From Methylobacterium nonmethylotrophicum (lineage in GTDB: Bacteria > Pseudomonadota > Alphaproteobacteria > Rhizobiales > Beijerinckiaceae): DNA of 64,000 nucleotides. Location of the stretch: contig NZ_SRLB01000001.1 of NCBI RefSeq assembly GCF_004745635.1, positions 186,001 to 250,000 on the forward strand, read 5' to 3'. Positions 51,908 through 59,879 of this stretch are shown piece after piece. The notes beneath the pieces were generated by a model, which worked only from the letters and a program-made list of their open reading frames with translations, made no database searches and was not told the DNA's origin. Numbering within the stretch: position 1 is the first letter of the stretch; every line of letters starts with the position of its first letter. The position numbers and the translations under genes were made by a program.

Positions 51908-53083
51908 TCAGACCCTGCTCAGGGACAGGGCGGCGATGCCGGAGGCGGCGAGCAGGGTGGCGGCCACCGGCGTCGCCGAACCGTCGTGCCAGGCGGCGAC
52001 CGCGAGGGTGAACAGGGCGCCGAGCCCCATCTGCAGGAAGCCGTAGAGGCTGGAGGCCGAGCCGGCGGCGTGGGGATCGACGTTCATCAATCCCGCCACC
52101 GCGTTCGGGCCGAGAAGCCCGATGCCGGCCGCGTAGAGCACGAGGGGCGCGAGCAGCGTCACGACGGTGAGCTGTCCCGTGCGGTCGACCGCGAGCAGCG
52201 TCAGGGCGGCGGCGAGGCAGAGGCCGTTGCCGACCTTGGCGGCGCGCCGGATCGGCACCCGCCCGGCGATCCGCCCGGCGACCGCGGAGCCCAAAACCAT
52301 CCCGGCCACCACGATCAGGCAGTCGAGCCCGACCTCCTGCGACGAGCGGCCGAGCCGGTCGACGAGGAGGAACGGCGCCACCGCCAGGAACGCGTAGAGG
52401 CTGGTGCCGGCGCAGGCCCCGGCGATCACGTAGGCCCGGTAGGCCGGGCTGCGCAGCAGCCGCAGGTAGGCGCCCGCCACGGCGCCGATCCCCGGCAGGG
52501 CGATCGGGCGCCGGTTCGTCTCCGGCAGGGTCAGCACCACCAGCGCCCCGAGGCCCGCCACCACGGCGGCCAGGACCACGAACACCGCCCGCCAGCCGAA
52601 GGCGCCGGCGACGAGGCCGCCGATCGCCGGGGCCAGCGCCGGCGTCAGCGTCATCGCCATGGTGAGGATCGCGATCTTGCGCGCCGCGTCGGTCGGGGTC
52701 GAGACGTCCCGGACCATCGCCCGGCCGAGGACCAGCGACCCGCAGGCCCCGAGCGACTGCATCACCCGGGCGACGACCAGCACCTCGATCGAGGTGGCGG
52801 GGATCGCGAGGAGCAGCCCCGCGAGGTAGAGCGACAGGCCGGCGATCAGGACCGGGCGGCGGCCGAACCGGTCCGAGAGCGGCCCGTAGACCAGCTGCCC
52901 GCAGGCGAGGCCGACGAGGTAGAGGGTGATCGTCAGCTGCGCGGCGACCGGCGTGGTGCCGAGATCCGCCGCCGCCGCGGCGAGCGCCGGCACGAAGATG
53001 TGGAGGGCCACCGTCCCGGTCATGGTCACCGCGACGAGGAGCGGCAGCGACGCCTGGCCGGAACGCCTCAGTGACATCGTCAT
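51908..53083 (-). CDS. Bcr/CflA-type MFS multidrug exporter
   Basis: 391 residues, twelve helices. TVALHIFVPALAAAAADLGTTPVAAQLTITLYLVGLACGQLVYGPLSDRFGRRPVLIAG carries the Bcr/CflA hallmark (LPxxP-like opening, GPLSDRFGRRP motif A). VMQSLGACGSLVLGRAMVRDV is also characteristic. Likely drug/proton antiport. Start at ATG 53083; an ATG two codons later is equally possible. The 336-base upstream gap holds a 7-bp inverted repeat (ACGAACG / CGTTCGT, ~53271-53302) that may be an operator. Confidence 0.87.
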   Translation of the reverse strand: MTMSLRRSGQASLPLLVAVTMTGTVALHIFVPALAAAAADLGTTPVAAQLTITLYLVGLACGQLVYGPLSDRFGRRPVLIAGLSLYLAGLLLAIPATSIEVLVVARVMQSLGACGSLVLGRAMVRDVSTPTDAARKIAILTMAMTLTPALAPAIGGLVAGAFGWRAVFVVLAAVVAGLGALVVLTLPETNRRPIALPGIGAVAGAYLRLLRSPAYRAYVIAGACAGTSLYAFLAVAPFLLVDRLGRSSQEVGLDCLIVVAGMVLGSAVAGRIAGRVPIRRAAKVGNGLCLAAALTLLAVDRTGQLTVVTLLAPLVLYAAGIGLLGPNAVAGLMNVDPHAAGSASSLYGFLQMGLGALFTLAVAAWHDGSATPVAATLLAASGIAALSLSRV

Positions 53084-53419
53084 CGGTCGGTCTGCTCGCG
53101 ATCCTCGGGGGCTGGCCTTCTCTGTAAGGCGATGACGGCCGGGGGAGGCATGCCGGTCGGGAATGGGTGATGGCTATCGGCGGCGGCGCTTGCGCCACCA
53201 GCCGGACCATGGCGCCGCAATCGCCGTCACGGACATCACATCGTGGTGAACTCTCGCATGTTGTTTGTCTACGAACGTCCGGGACAATAATCTGCCGTTC
53301 GTGATGAAGGACGGTCCGAGGATTGTGCCGGTTCGAGGACGGTGCATGGGTCCGTGCCCGCGTGGCGCGGCCCGGCGCGCGTGATGCAGGGCGCACTGCG
53401 ATCCAGACGGGAGTTGCCG

Positions 53420-53734
53420 ATGTCCGATGGCGTGTTCGATCCCTGCCGGCGCCCCATCCTGGCGCGCCGGGACGCCGCCGGGGGAGGGAGCCTGTCGGTG
53501 CGCCGGCTGCGCGAGATCGAGACGCTGCTCGGCGTCCCGATCAATCCGGCCGCCGATCAGGCGGACGACGTCACGCCGACCGACGCCCCGATCGGGTACG
53601 GGCTTGAGGACGGCTTGCTGGTGGAGCGGCAGGCCCTTGCGCTGCTGCGTGCCTTCAACCGGATCTCGGACCCCGACGCGCGCCGCGACGTGCTGCGCCT
53701 GGTCAGGGCGGCCGCACGGACAGGCCGGGCCTGA
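53420..53734 (+). CDS. small protein resembling the C-terminal tail of XRE regulators
   Basis: 104 residues from ATG 53420. The middle is acidic; the end LLVERQALALLRAFNRISDPDARRDVLRLVRAAA matches the helical tail found at the end of many alphaproteobacterial Xre-type regulators, yet no helix-turn-helix precedes it. Either a stand-alone dimerisation module or a remnant. It ends 157 bases before the convergent MscS gene. Confidence 0.6.
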   Translation: MSDGVFDPCRRPILARRDAAGGGSLSVRRLREIETLLGVPINPAADQADDVTPTDAPIGYGLEDGLLVERQALALLRAFNRISDPDARRDVLRLVRAAARTGRA

Positions 53735-53890
53735 CGCGACCGGCCCCGCGCCATGCGCCAGGTCGGGCGTTGGCCAGGTCAGGTTTTGGCCAAGTCGGGT
53801 TTGGGCCGGGTCGTGTTTCGGAGAGATGCGCACCGCGTTCGGGACGAGGGCCCTGTCGTGGCGGCCCTGTCGAGGGAGCCTGGTGGCGCG

Positions 53891-56206
53891 TCAGGCTGGC
53901 GGCGGGCCGCCGAGCTTGATGCCGGCACGGCGAAACAGCGTCAGCCAGACCGCGTTCAGCTCGCTGCGGGTGGCGTCGCCGGCCGCCAGATCGATGAGGA
54001 AGCAGCGCACCTCGTATTCGAGGCCGTGCTCGCCGATGCGCATCAGGAGGGCGGTCGGCGCCGGACTCTGCGCCACGTTGGGGTGGCGCTCCGCGACCTT
54101 GAGCAGGATCTCGTGCAGCACCTCGATGTCGGTCTCCTTGTCGAGGATCAGCGGCACGCGCAGGCGCAGGCTGTCGTCCGTCAGGGTCTTGTTGCGGACG
54201 ATCGAGGTGATGAGGTCGGTGTTCGGCACCACGAGGTCGGTGCGGTCGCTGGTGGCGATCAGGGTCGAGCGCACGCTGATCTTCTTCACCCGGCCCTCCT
54301 CGCCCTTCACGGTGACGAGGTCGCCGACCCGGACCGGCCGCTCGGCGAGGACGATCAGGCCCGAGACGAAGTTCGACACGATGCTCTGCAGGCCGAAGCC
54401 GATGCCGACCGAGAGGGCGCCGGCGATCACCGTGAGGCTCTGCGGGTTCACCCCGAGCTGGCCCAGGCTCGTCACGAGGGTGAGCGCCAGGCCGCCATAG
54501 CCCACCACCGTGATGACGGAATAGCGCGCGCCGGCATCCAGCCGGGTGTGGGGCAGGAAGCGCCGGTCGAGCCAGCCGGTGGCGAGCCGGGTCGCCAGCA
54601 CCCCCGCCCCGAAGGTGAGGAGCGCGAGCCCGGCCGCGCCGAGCCAGCCGCGCAGGTCCGCGACGGTGGTGCCCAGGAACGCGTCCTGGAACGGGTTCAG
54701 CTCGCCATAGGCGAGGTTCCACGGGCCGATGACCACGAACGCCATCGCGCCGACGACCAGCGCGTGCAGCAGGCCTGAGACCACGATCGAGGCGAGCGCC
54801 AGGGTGCCCGGGCGGATCGTGAAGGTCCGGCACAGCTTGGCGAGCCGGGGTGAGCGGACGACGTCGTCGGCGCCGACCGGGAGCGTGTCGACGCAGATCA
54901 GCACGATCCACCCGAGGGCCACCAGCACCCCGGTGACGATGAAGCGCCCGATGAGGAAGCCGCCCAGCGCCGTGAAGCCGAGAAGCACGCAGGCGGCGGC
55001 GCTCACCGTCACCGCCCAGGCCAAAGGCGCGAGGGCGCCGAGCATGCCGGCCGGCGCCGCCGCCGGCATGTCCGGCGTCTCGTCCGGCGGCTCGGCATGG
55101 GCGAGGCGCACCAGGGCGCCGGCGAGGAGGCCGCAGCAGGCGAGCACGGCGAGGATCGTCGCGGCCTCGCTGATCACCACCGCGAAATGGGCCGTGACGG
55201 TGAACTCGGCGAAGACGAGGTTGGCGGCGTAGACCAGCAGCATCGCGGTGCCGGTGCGGTGGACGATCCGGGCCGCCCCGTCGTCGACCGCGAGGAGGCG
55301 TACCGCGGGATCGCGCGGGGCGACCATCGCCCGCAGGATGCCGTTGCCGAGCAGCACGCCGGCCGCCGACCCCACCACCCGCACCGCCAGCGAATCGGGG
55401 CTTCCGGGGGAGAAGTCCAGGCTGTCGTCGAGCAGGATCAGGAGGGCGATCGCCGCCGGCACCGGCGCCACCGCGATGCCGAGGTCGATGAGCGCGTGGA
55501 CCGCCGCCGCCCGCCGCGGACCGATCCCGGCGCGGGCGGTGAAACGCCGCCAGCGCCGCGCCAGGCGCCGCCCCACCGCACGGCTTATGCCGTAGAGGAT
55601 GAGGGCGAGGAGCAGCAGCACGACGACGCCGAGGATGTCCTCGTCCAGGGCGTTCTCGTCCACCCGCTTGCCGAGTTCCGCCAGCCGGTCGCCGACCTGC
55701 GGCACGGCGCGATCGAGGAGCTCGCCCCAGAAGCCGGGGGAGAGCGGGCTCGGGCTGACCGCGAGCAGGCGGCGGGCGAACAGCGACCGGCGCATCTCGG
55801 TCACGGCGTTCAGCAGGTCCTCGGCCGCGCGCAAGGCTTGGCCGTCCTGCCGCAGCCGCGCCTCGGCCTGCGCCAGCTCGGTCTCGGCCTGCCGCTTCTC
55901 GGCGCCGACGGCGTCCGGGACCGCGGCGCGGCCGATCTCGGCGAGCTGGCCCTGGAGCCGGGTCCGGTCCGCCTCCGCCTCCTGGCGCAACGCCTTGGCC
56001 TCGGCGATCAGGCCCTCGGCCCGGTCGCGCACGCCGAGCAGCCCCTTGAACTCGCCCTGCAGCCGCGTCGCCTCGGCCCGGGCCGACGCGATGCCGGCCC
56101 GCAGCTCGGCCCGGCGCGGGTCGTCGGTCTGGGCCGCGGCCGGCAGCGCCAGCGCGAGCACGAGGAGGATGAGACCGCGGAGGAGGGCGGTTCCGAGAAG
56201 ACGCAT
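53891..56206 (-). CDS. DUF3772-type MscS mechanosensitive channel
   Basis: 771 residues from ATG 56206. Signal peptide ending AAAQT; a long periplasmic coiled-coil/DUF3772 part (residues ~25-220); about eight to ten membrane helices; then the MscS core with pore helix AGALSVGIGFGLQSIVSNFVSGLIVLAERPVRVGDLVTVKGEEGRVKKISVRST and a C-terminal alpha-beta domain (LHEILLKVAERHPNV). MscK/YnaI-like large channel for osmotic relief. It is the full-length counterpart of the channel whose end lies at bases 1-802. Confidence 0.92.
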   Translation of the reverse strand: MRLLGTALLRGLILLVLALALPAAAQTDDPRRAELRAGIASARAEATRLQGEFKGLLGVRDRAEGLIAEAKALRQEAEADRTRLQGQLAEIGRAAVPDAVGAEKRQAETELAQAEARLRQDGQALRAAEDLLNAVTEMRRSLFARRLLAVSPSPLSPGFWGELLDRAVPQVGDRLAELGKRVDENALDEDILGVVVLLLLALILYGISRAVGRRLARRWRRFTARAGIGPRRAAAVHALIDLGIAVAPVPAAIALLILLDDSLDFSPGSPDSLAVRVVGSAAGVLLGNGILRAMVAPRDPAVRLLAVDDGAARIVHRTGTAMLLVYAANLVFAEFTVTAHFAVVISEAATILAVLACCGLLAGALVRLAHAEPPDETPDMPAAAPAGMLGALAPLAWAVTVSAAACVLLGFTALGGFLIGRFIVTGVLVALGWIVLICVDTLPVGADDVVRSPRLAKLCRTFTIRPGTLALASIVVSGLLHALVVGAMAFVVIGPWNLAYGELNPFQDAFLGTTVADLRGWLGAAGLALLTFGAGVLATRLATGWLDRRFLPHTRLDAGARYSVITVVGYGGLALTLVTSLGQLGVNPQSLTVIAGALSVGIGFGLQSIVSNFVSGLIVLAERPVRVGDLVTVKGEEGRVKKISVRSTLIATSDRTDLVVPNTDLITSIVRNKTLTDDSLRLRVPLILDKETDIEVLHEILLKVAERHPNVAQSPAPTALLMRIGEHGLEYEVRCFLIDLAAGDATRSELNAVWLTLFRRAGIKLGGPPPA

Positions 56207-56395
56207 GGCAGGAGGCAGCCCGGGACGGCGCGCTGTGCGAAGCTTGGCCGTATGGTGCCTATCACGGCCGGGCGGATCGGCAAGTGTTTCCCCGCGCGTC
56301 GCCGTGGACGGCGACAGATGAGCGGCGACGGCGAACGAACGCCGCAAGTCTTTTCAGGACGACGGATCTTTCAGGACGATGGACCCCGGCCGATC

Positions 56396-57118
56396 TCAGG
56401 CGTCCCCGGCCGGGCGCGTCGCGATCCAGACCACGTGCGGGGCGCGTCCGGGACGCTCGGCGCGGATGCGGTGCTCCGTGACCGCGAAGCCGGTGCGCTG
56501 CAGGCGCGCCTTGAACTTTCGGTCCGGGCAGCCGGACCAGACGCCGAGAAGGCCGCCCGGCCGCAGCGCCCAGCGCGCCCGCTTCAACCCCCAGATGTCG
56601 TAGAGCCGGTCGTTCGCCCGGCTGACGAGGCCGCGCGGGCCGTTGTCGACGTCGAGCAGGATGGCGTCGAAGGCCTCGGGTCCGGACTGGATCACCCGGG
56701 TGACGTCGGCCTCGCGGATCTCGACCCGGGGATCGTCGAGGCAGCCGCCGAAGATGGGCGCCAGGGGACCGCGAGCCCAGGCCACCACCGCCGGCACCAG
56801 CTCGGCCACCACGATCCGCGCCTGCGGCCCGAGGGCGGCCAGGGCCGCCCGCAGGGTGAAGCCCATGCCGAGCCCGCCGATCAGCACCCGGGGCGCCGGA
56901 TGGTCGCGCAAGCCCGCGCAGGCGAGGGTCGCGAGCGCCTGCTCGGAGCCGCTGCGATGGCTGCCCATCAGCTCCATGCCCGCGACCACGATCAGGAACT
57001 CGTCCTCGCGCCGCATCAGGCGCAGGGCACCGCTCCGGCCGGGGATCGGGCCGGCGTCGAGTTCGGTCCAGGACGCCAGGGCGGCGCCGGGCGCGGGGGA
57101 ACGGCGAATCGCTCTCAT
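56396..57118 (-). CDS. spermidine-synthase-like methyltransferase-fold protein
   Basis: 240 residues. Rossmann nucleotide-binding pattern with VLIGGLGMGFTLRAALAALGPQARIVVAELVPAVVAWARG, then VEIREADVTRVI and DAILLDVDNGPRGLV. The D-x-D-N-G-P sequence corresponds to the catalytic acidic loop of spermidine synthase-like proteins. The N-terminal beta domain of true spermidine synthases is reduced, so the reaction is uncertain. It is the last gene before the accessory region. Confidence 0.8.
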   Translation of the reverse strand: MRAIRRSPAPGAALASWTELDAGPIPGRSGALRLMRREDEFLIVVAGMELMGSHRSGSEQALATLACAGLRDHPAPRVLIGGLGMGFTLRAALAALGPQARIVVAELVPAVVAWARGPLAPIFGGCLDDPRVEIREADVTRVIQSGPEAFDAILLDVDNGPRGLVSRANDRLYDIWGLKRARWALRPGGLLGVWSGCPDRKFKARLQRTGFAVTEHRIRAERPGRAPHVVWIATRPAGDA

Positions 57119-57200
57119 CTCATGCCGTGGGCGAGGGGCGAACGCCGCAGCGCCCGCGCGTCACGCGGCGACCTGTCCGTCCGGCTGTCCGAGGAGGCAA

Positions 57201-57246
57201 TGGTGCCGCAAGAGGGATTCGAACCCCCGACCCCCTCATTACGAAT
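57201..57246 (-). tRNA. 3' half of tRNA-Thr(CGT), remnant att site
   Basis: On the minus strand the anticodon loop TTCGTAA, 3' anticodon stem TGAGG, variable loop, TGG-stem with GGTTCGAATCC, acceptor strand and CCA are all present. The 5' strand of the anticodon stem (expected CCTCA) and everything 5' of it are absent: the identity stops inside the loop. CGT pairs with ACG (Thr). This is what tyrosine-integrase insertion into a tRNA gene leaves on one side. It is not a functional tRNA by itself. Confidence 0.85.
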
Positions 57247-57275
57247 TCTCGAAGCATAGGGTTCAGGAGGTGTCA

Positions 57276-57395
57276 GTAAGCATCAGGGGCGCCGCAAGAC
57301 CTCGAAATTCCAAGGGCTTGTGGCGTGGACCCGATAACTTTAGAATCGGGGCAGGTCAGGAGGATACGGCCTCCTGCTTACCAGATGCTTACCAG
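57276..57395. repeat. integrase arm-site-like repeats near the att end
   Basis: TGCTTACCAG occurs twice in direct orientation 11 bases apart (57375-57384 and 57386-57395, the second overlapping the integrase start), and GTAAGCATC, an inverted relative of GATGCTTAC, lies at 57276-57284. Such repeats close to an attachment site are typical for integrase arm-binding or excisionase sites. Confidence 0.5.
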
Positions 57396-58566
57396 GATCA
57401 CGCCTGTGAGGTTCACCAGCCAGTCGGTCGCGGCCCTCAAGGCGCCGACCGGGAAGCGCTATGTCCTGGTCTTCGACGAAGCGACGCCCGGCTTTGGCGT
57501 GAAGGTCAGCGAAGGCGGTTCGCGCCAATGGGTCGTGCAGTACCGCGACGGCGCAGGCAAAAGCCGGCGAACCACCTTGGGGCGTGTCGAGGTGATGCCG
57601 TTGCCGAAGGCGCGCGATGCCGCTCGCGACCTACTCGCGCGGGTCCGGCTCGGCGACGATCCGCGGGCCGAGAAGACCAAGGCCAAGACGAAGCCCGTGG
57701 AGACTTTCGGCGAGCTGGTGCCACGGTACATCGCGCACGCCGAAGGCCGCCTCCGTCCCCGGAGCATCGAAGCGGCCCGGCAGCACCTCAATGGCCACTT
57801 CAAGGGACTGCACAACAAGCCCGTGACTGAAGTGAAGCGGGCCGACGTGGCTTCTCAGCTTGCCGCGATCACCAAAGGGTCGGGGCCGCAGGCCGCCAAC
57901 CGGGCTCGCGCCGTGCTGTCCGCGTTCTTCGCCTGGACAGTGGGGGAGGGGATCGCGGAAGCCAATCCGGTGTCGGGCTCGAACCGACCGGCACCGGCCA
58001 AGGCCCGCGAGCGGGTGCTGAGCGCACCCGAGCTGGTGGCTGTGTGGAAGGCCTGCGAGGACGACGATTTCGGCCGCATCGTCCGGCTGCTGATTCTGAC
58101 GGGCGCGCGGCGGGAGGAGGTGGCTGCCATCGCCTGGAGCGAGCTGGACCTGCCGGCCGCGCTGTGGGCGCTGCCGGGTGCGCGGTCCAAGAACCACCGG
58201 GCGCATGATGTGCCGCTGTCCCAGACGGCGCTCGACATCCTGGCCAATGTCCCCCACCGCGCGGGGCGGGACCTGCTGTTCGGCTTGAGAGCGAACGGCT
58301 TCTCGGGCTTCTCCCGGTGCAAGGCCCGGCTGGACACCCGCTCGAGCGTCACCGGCTGGACCCTCCACGACCTGCGCCGGACCGCTGCCACCGGCATGGC
58401 GGAGTTGGGCGTTCTCCCCCACGTGGTCGAGGCGGTGTTGAACCACGTCTCAGGCCATAAGGCGGGCGTGGCGGGCATCTACAACCGCGCGAGTTACGCG
58501 AGGGAGAAGCGGGAGGCGCTGGACCTGTGGGCGGCGCACGTCATGGCGCTAATCGACGCCCCATGA
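57385..58566 (+). CDS. P4-type tyrosine site-specific integrase
   Basis: 393 residues from ATG 57385 (a GTG 20 codons upstream is possible). N-terminal DUF4102-type arm-binding domain (RFTSQSVAALKAPTGKRYVLVFDEATPGFGVKVSEGGSRQWVVQYRDGAGKSRRTTLGR), core-binding helix bundle, then the catalytic domain with Arg242 (LTGARREE), His328-x-x-Arg331 (LHDLRRTAA), His354 (LNHVSG) and Tyr366 (GIYNRASY). All catalytic residues are present, so it looks active. It lies 138 bases from the truncated tRNA-Thr, its likely integration site, and is transcribed away from it. Confidence 0.94.
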   Translation: MLTRITPVRFTSQSVAALKAPTGKRYVLVFDEATPGFGVKVSEGGSRQWVVQYRDGAGKSRRTTLGRVEVMPLPKARDAARDLLARVRLGDDPRAEKTKAKTKPVETFGELVPRYIAHAEGRLRPRSIEAARQHLNGHFKGLHNKPVTEVKRADVASQLAAITKGSGPQAANRARAVLSAFFAWTVGEGIAEANPVSGSNRPAPAKARERVLSAPELVAVWKACEDDDFGRIVRLLILTGARREEVAAIAWSELDLPAALWALPGARSKNHRAHDVPLSQTALDILANVPHRAGRDLLFGLRANGFSGFSRCKARLDTRSSVTGWTLHDLRRTAATGMAELGVLPHVVEAVLNHVSGHKAGVAGIYNRASYAREKREALDLWAAHVMALIDAP

Positions 58567-58626
58567 TCGCTTCTCCTCTTGCCTAGCGCCAGAGAGCGCC
58601 TATATCAAATGAAGTTTCCAAATTTC

Positions 58627-58670
58627 CTAGTTACCAAATCTCCAGTTACCTAGTTATCTAGTTACCAAAT
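58627..58670. repeat. AGTTACC repeat cluster (candidate operator or origin)
   Basis: Four AGTTA(C/T)C units at 58629, 58644, 58652 and 58660, two of them inside identical CTAGTTACCAAAT 13-mers. The segment is very AT-rich compared with its surroundings. It lies between the integrase stop and the first small HTH gene, so it could bind that regulator or be part of a replication origin. Confidence 0.6.
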
Positions 58671-58774
58671 ATCATCGAAAATCAGTAATCCTGGCTTGCG
58701 CGCTGGATGTGGGTTGCGGTGAGGCTTGTCCTGCGAGGCTCATAACCCAGCGCGACGTTGAATTGGAGATTGTC

Positions 58775-58999
58775 ATGCGCGGCATGACGACGGGCGATAC
58801 GTCCGTCATCCCTTCTGAACGAGCTGTCATTCGCTTCCAAGCTGCTTGCCAAGAGGCTGGAGTGTCGGTCTCCACGATGCGCCGCCTACTCAAGGCGGGC
58901 CGCGGGCCGCGCGTGATCCGGCTCAGCGAGCGGTGCCTCGGTGTTCGCCGTGCGGACCTCGACGCTTGGCTCATCGCGCGAGAAGCCAACTTCTCCTGA
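58775..58999 (+). CDS. small helix-turn-helix protein, AlpA/excisionase type
   Basis: 74 residues from ATG 58775, with GGAGA 7 bases ahead. IRFQAACQEAGVSVSTMRRLLKAGRGPRVIRLSERCLGVRRADLDAWLIAREA follows the HTH_17/AlpA fold: a HTH plus a beta-hairpin wing (PRVIRLSERCLGVRR) and DAWL. Such proteins are excisionases or activators of integrase genes in P4-like satellites. It sits behind the AGTTACC cluster. Confidence 0.78.
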   Translation: MRGMTTGDTSVIPSERAVIRFQAACQEAGVSVSTMRRLLKAGRGPRVIRLSERCLGVRRADLDAWLIAREANFS

Positions 59000-59042
59000 A
59001 GCGCCGTCGCCGGCCTCCCGCTCTACGCGGCCTCAATATGGA

Positions 59043-59076
59043 AACGACATAGTTTCAAGATTGAAACCATGTCGTT
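59043..59076. promoter_or_regulatory. 16-bp inverted repeat, candidate operator or terminator
   Basis: AACGACATAGTTTCAA, 2 bases, TTGAAACCATGTCGTT; one mismatch in 16. It lies 43 bases after the AlpA-like gene. No T-run, so an operator is more likely than a terminator. Confidence 0.5.
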
Positions 59077-59175
59077 CTCCAATGGATTGCCGTGGAGATG
59101 CCATGGAATTTCCGGGGCATATCGCGGATACGCCCGAGCCGGTGGAAAGCAAGAACGTCGAAGTCGATCGCGGTT

Positions 59176-59214
59176 GAAGTTGACGGTGAGCTGCTAGCAC
59201 TTCCTGTCAACTTC
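59176..59214. promoter_or_regulatory. 9-bp inverted repeat, candidate operator
   Basis: GAAGTTGAC, 21 bases, GTCAACTTC; perfect arms, about 90 bases before the second HTH gene. Together with 59043-59076 it fills the 306-base gap between the two small genes, in which I see no further gene. Confidence 0.4.
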
Positions 59215-59305
59215 TGTCCCTTGCAGGCCAGTATTACCATCCCCATTTCATAGATGCGCTGGCCTCTTATAGCCAGATCGACCAGCTTCGTTGGGGGAGT
59301 TCTTC

Positions 59306-59476
59306 ATGAACAACGTCAAAGTGTTCGGTGATGAACAGCTTCTCATGAGCCTGCCCAAGGCTGCGAAGGTTTTGAACATCAGCGTCCGCTCTGTTCGACG
59401 CCACTTCGAGCTTGTTCGGATTGGCGGAGCAGTTCGAGTGCGCATCACCGATGTGCAGAAGAAGATAGCAAATTAA
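59306..59476 (+). CDS. second small helix-turn-helix protein
   Basis: 56 residues from ATG 59306; GGGGGAG lies 7 bases ahead. LLMSLPKAAKVLNISVRSVRRHFELVRIGGAVRVRITDVQKKIAN is a MerR/excisionase-like HTH (SVRSVRRH) with wing (GGAVRVRITDV). It is AT-richer than chromosomal neighbours. A DNA-binding regulator of the element is likely. Confidence 0.72.
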   Translation: MNNVKVFGDEQLLMSLPKAAKVLNISVRSVRRHFELVRIGGAVRVRITDVQKKIAN

Positions 59477-59490
59477 GGGAGCACTCGACC

Positions 59491-59799
59491 ATGAAATTCG
59501 GCCGGTACTACATCGGAGAGATCGTCTGCGACACCCCGGATGGGGAGGTAGTCCACCTCATGGCGATGGTGCTCCAGCGCCGCGAGACCAAGGACATGCA
59601 CGGGAACAGGATCATCAGCCAGATCGTCGGGTGCCCCTACTGCAGTGGGCACCACGAGCACAGCGACGGGCCGGGCTTCAACGGCCCGAACTGCGGCGGC
59701 CCCAGTGACCCGCCCCGGACCGATTACCTGGTCATGCCCTCGCCGCTGCGTCCGGTCCCGCAGGGCACAGCATATCCCAAGCAGGCGAAGCGCCGCTGA
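59491..59799 (+). CDS. small Cys/His-rich protein of unknown function
   Basis: 102 residues, starting 14 bases after the previous gene. N-terminal beta-rich part (MKFGRYYIGEIVCDTPDGEVVHLMAMVLQRRETKDMHGNR) then CPYCSGHHEHSDGPGFNGPNC with a CxxC plus His residues that could bind zinc. The end is Pro-rich. I do not recognise it; a DNA- or RNA-linked accessory of the element is a guess from position. Confidence 0.6.
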   Translation: MKFGRYYIGEIVCDTPDGEVVHLMAMVLQRRETKDMHGNRIISQIVGCPYCSGHHEHSDGPGFNGPNCGGPSDPPRTDYLVMPSPLRPVPQGTAYPKQAKRR

Positions 59800-59822
59800 G
59801 CTACGTGACCAGACAAAACGAA

Positions 59823-59863
59823 GGGGCCAGGTGCTACTAACACCTGGCCCCCAAACGATTTTT
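59823..59863 (+). terminator. strong hairpin terminator just before the primase gene
   Basis: GGGGCCAGGTG, loop CTACTAA, CACCTGGCCCC (11-bp perfect stem), then CAAACGATTTTTT. It lies 16 bases before the start codon of the primase-helicase gene. This is either the end of the small-gene operon or an attenuator in front of the replication gene. Confidence 0.8.
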
Positions 59864-59879
59864 TGAAGGACTGCTAACA

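Noticed and set aside
53342..53419. Upstream extension of the small Xre-tail protein
   Set aside because: The extra 26 residues are Arg/Gly-rich with no ribosome site; the ATG at 53420 is better placed.
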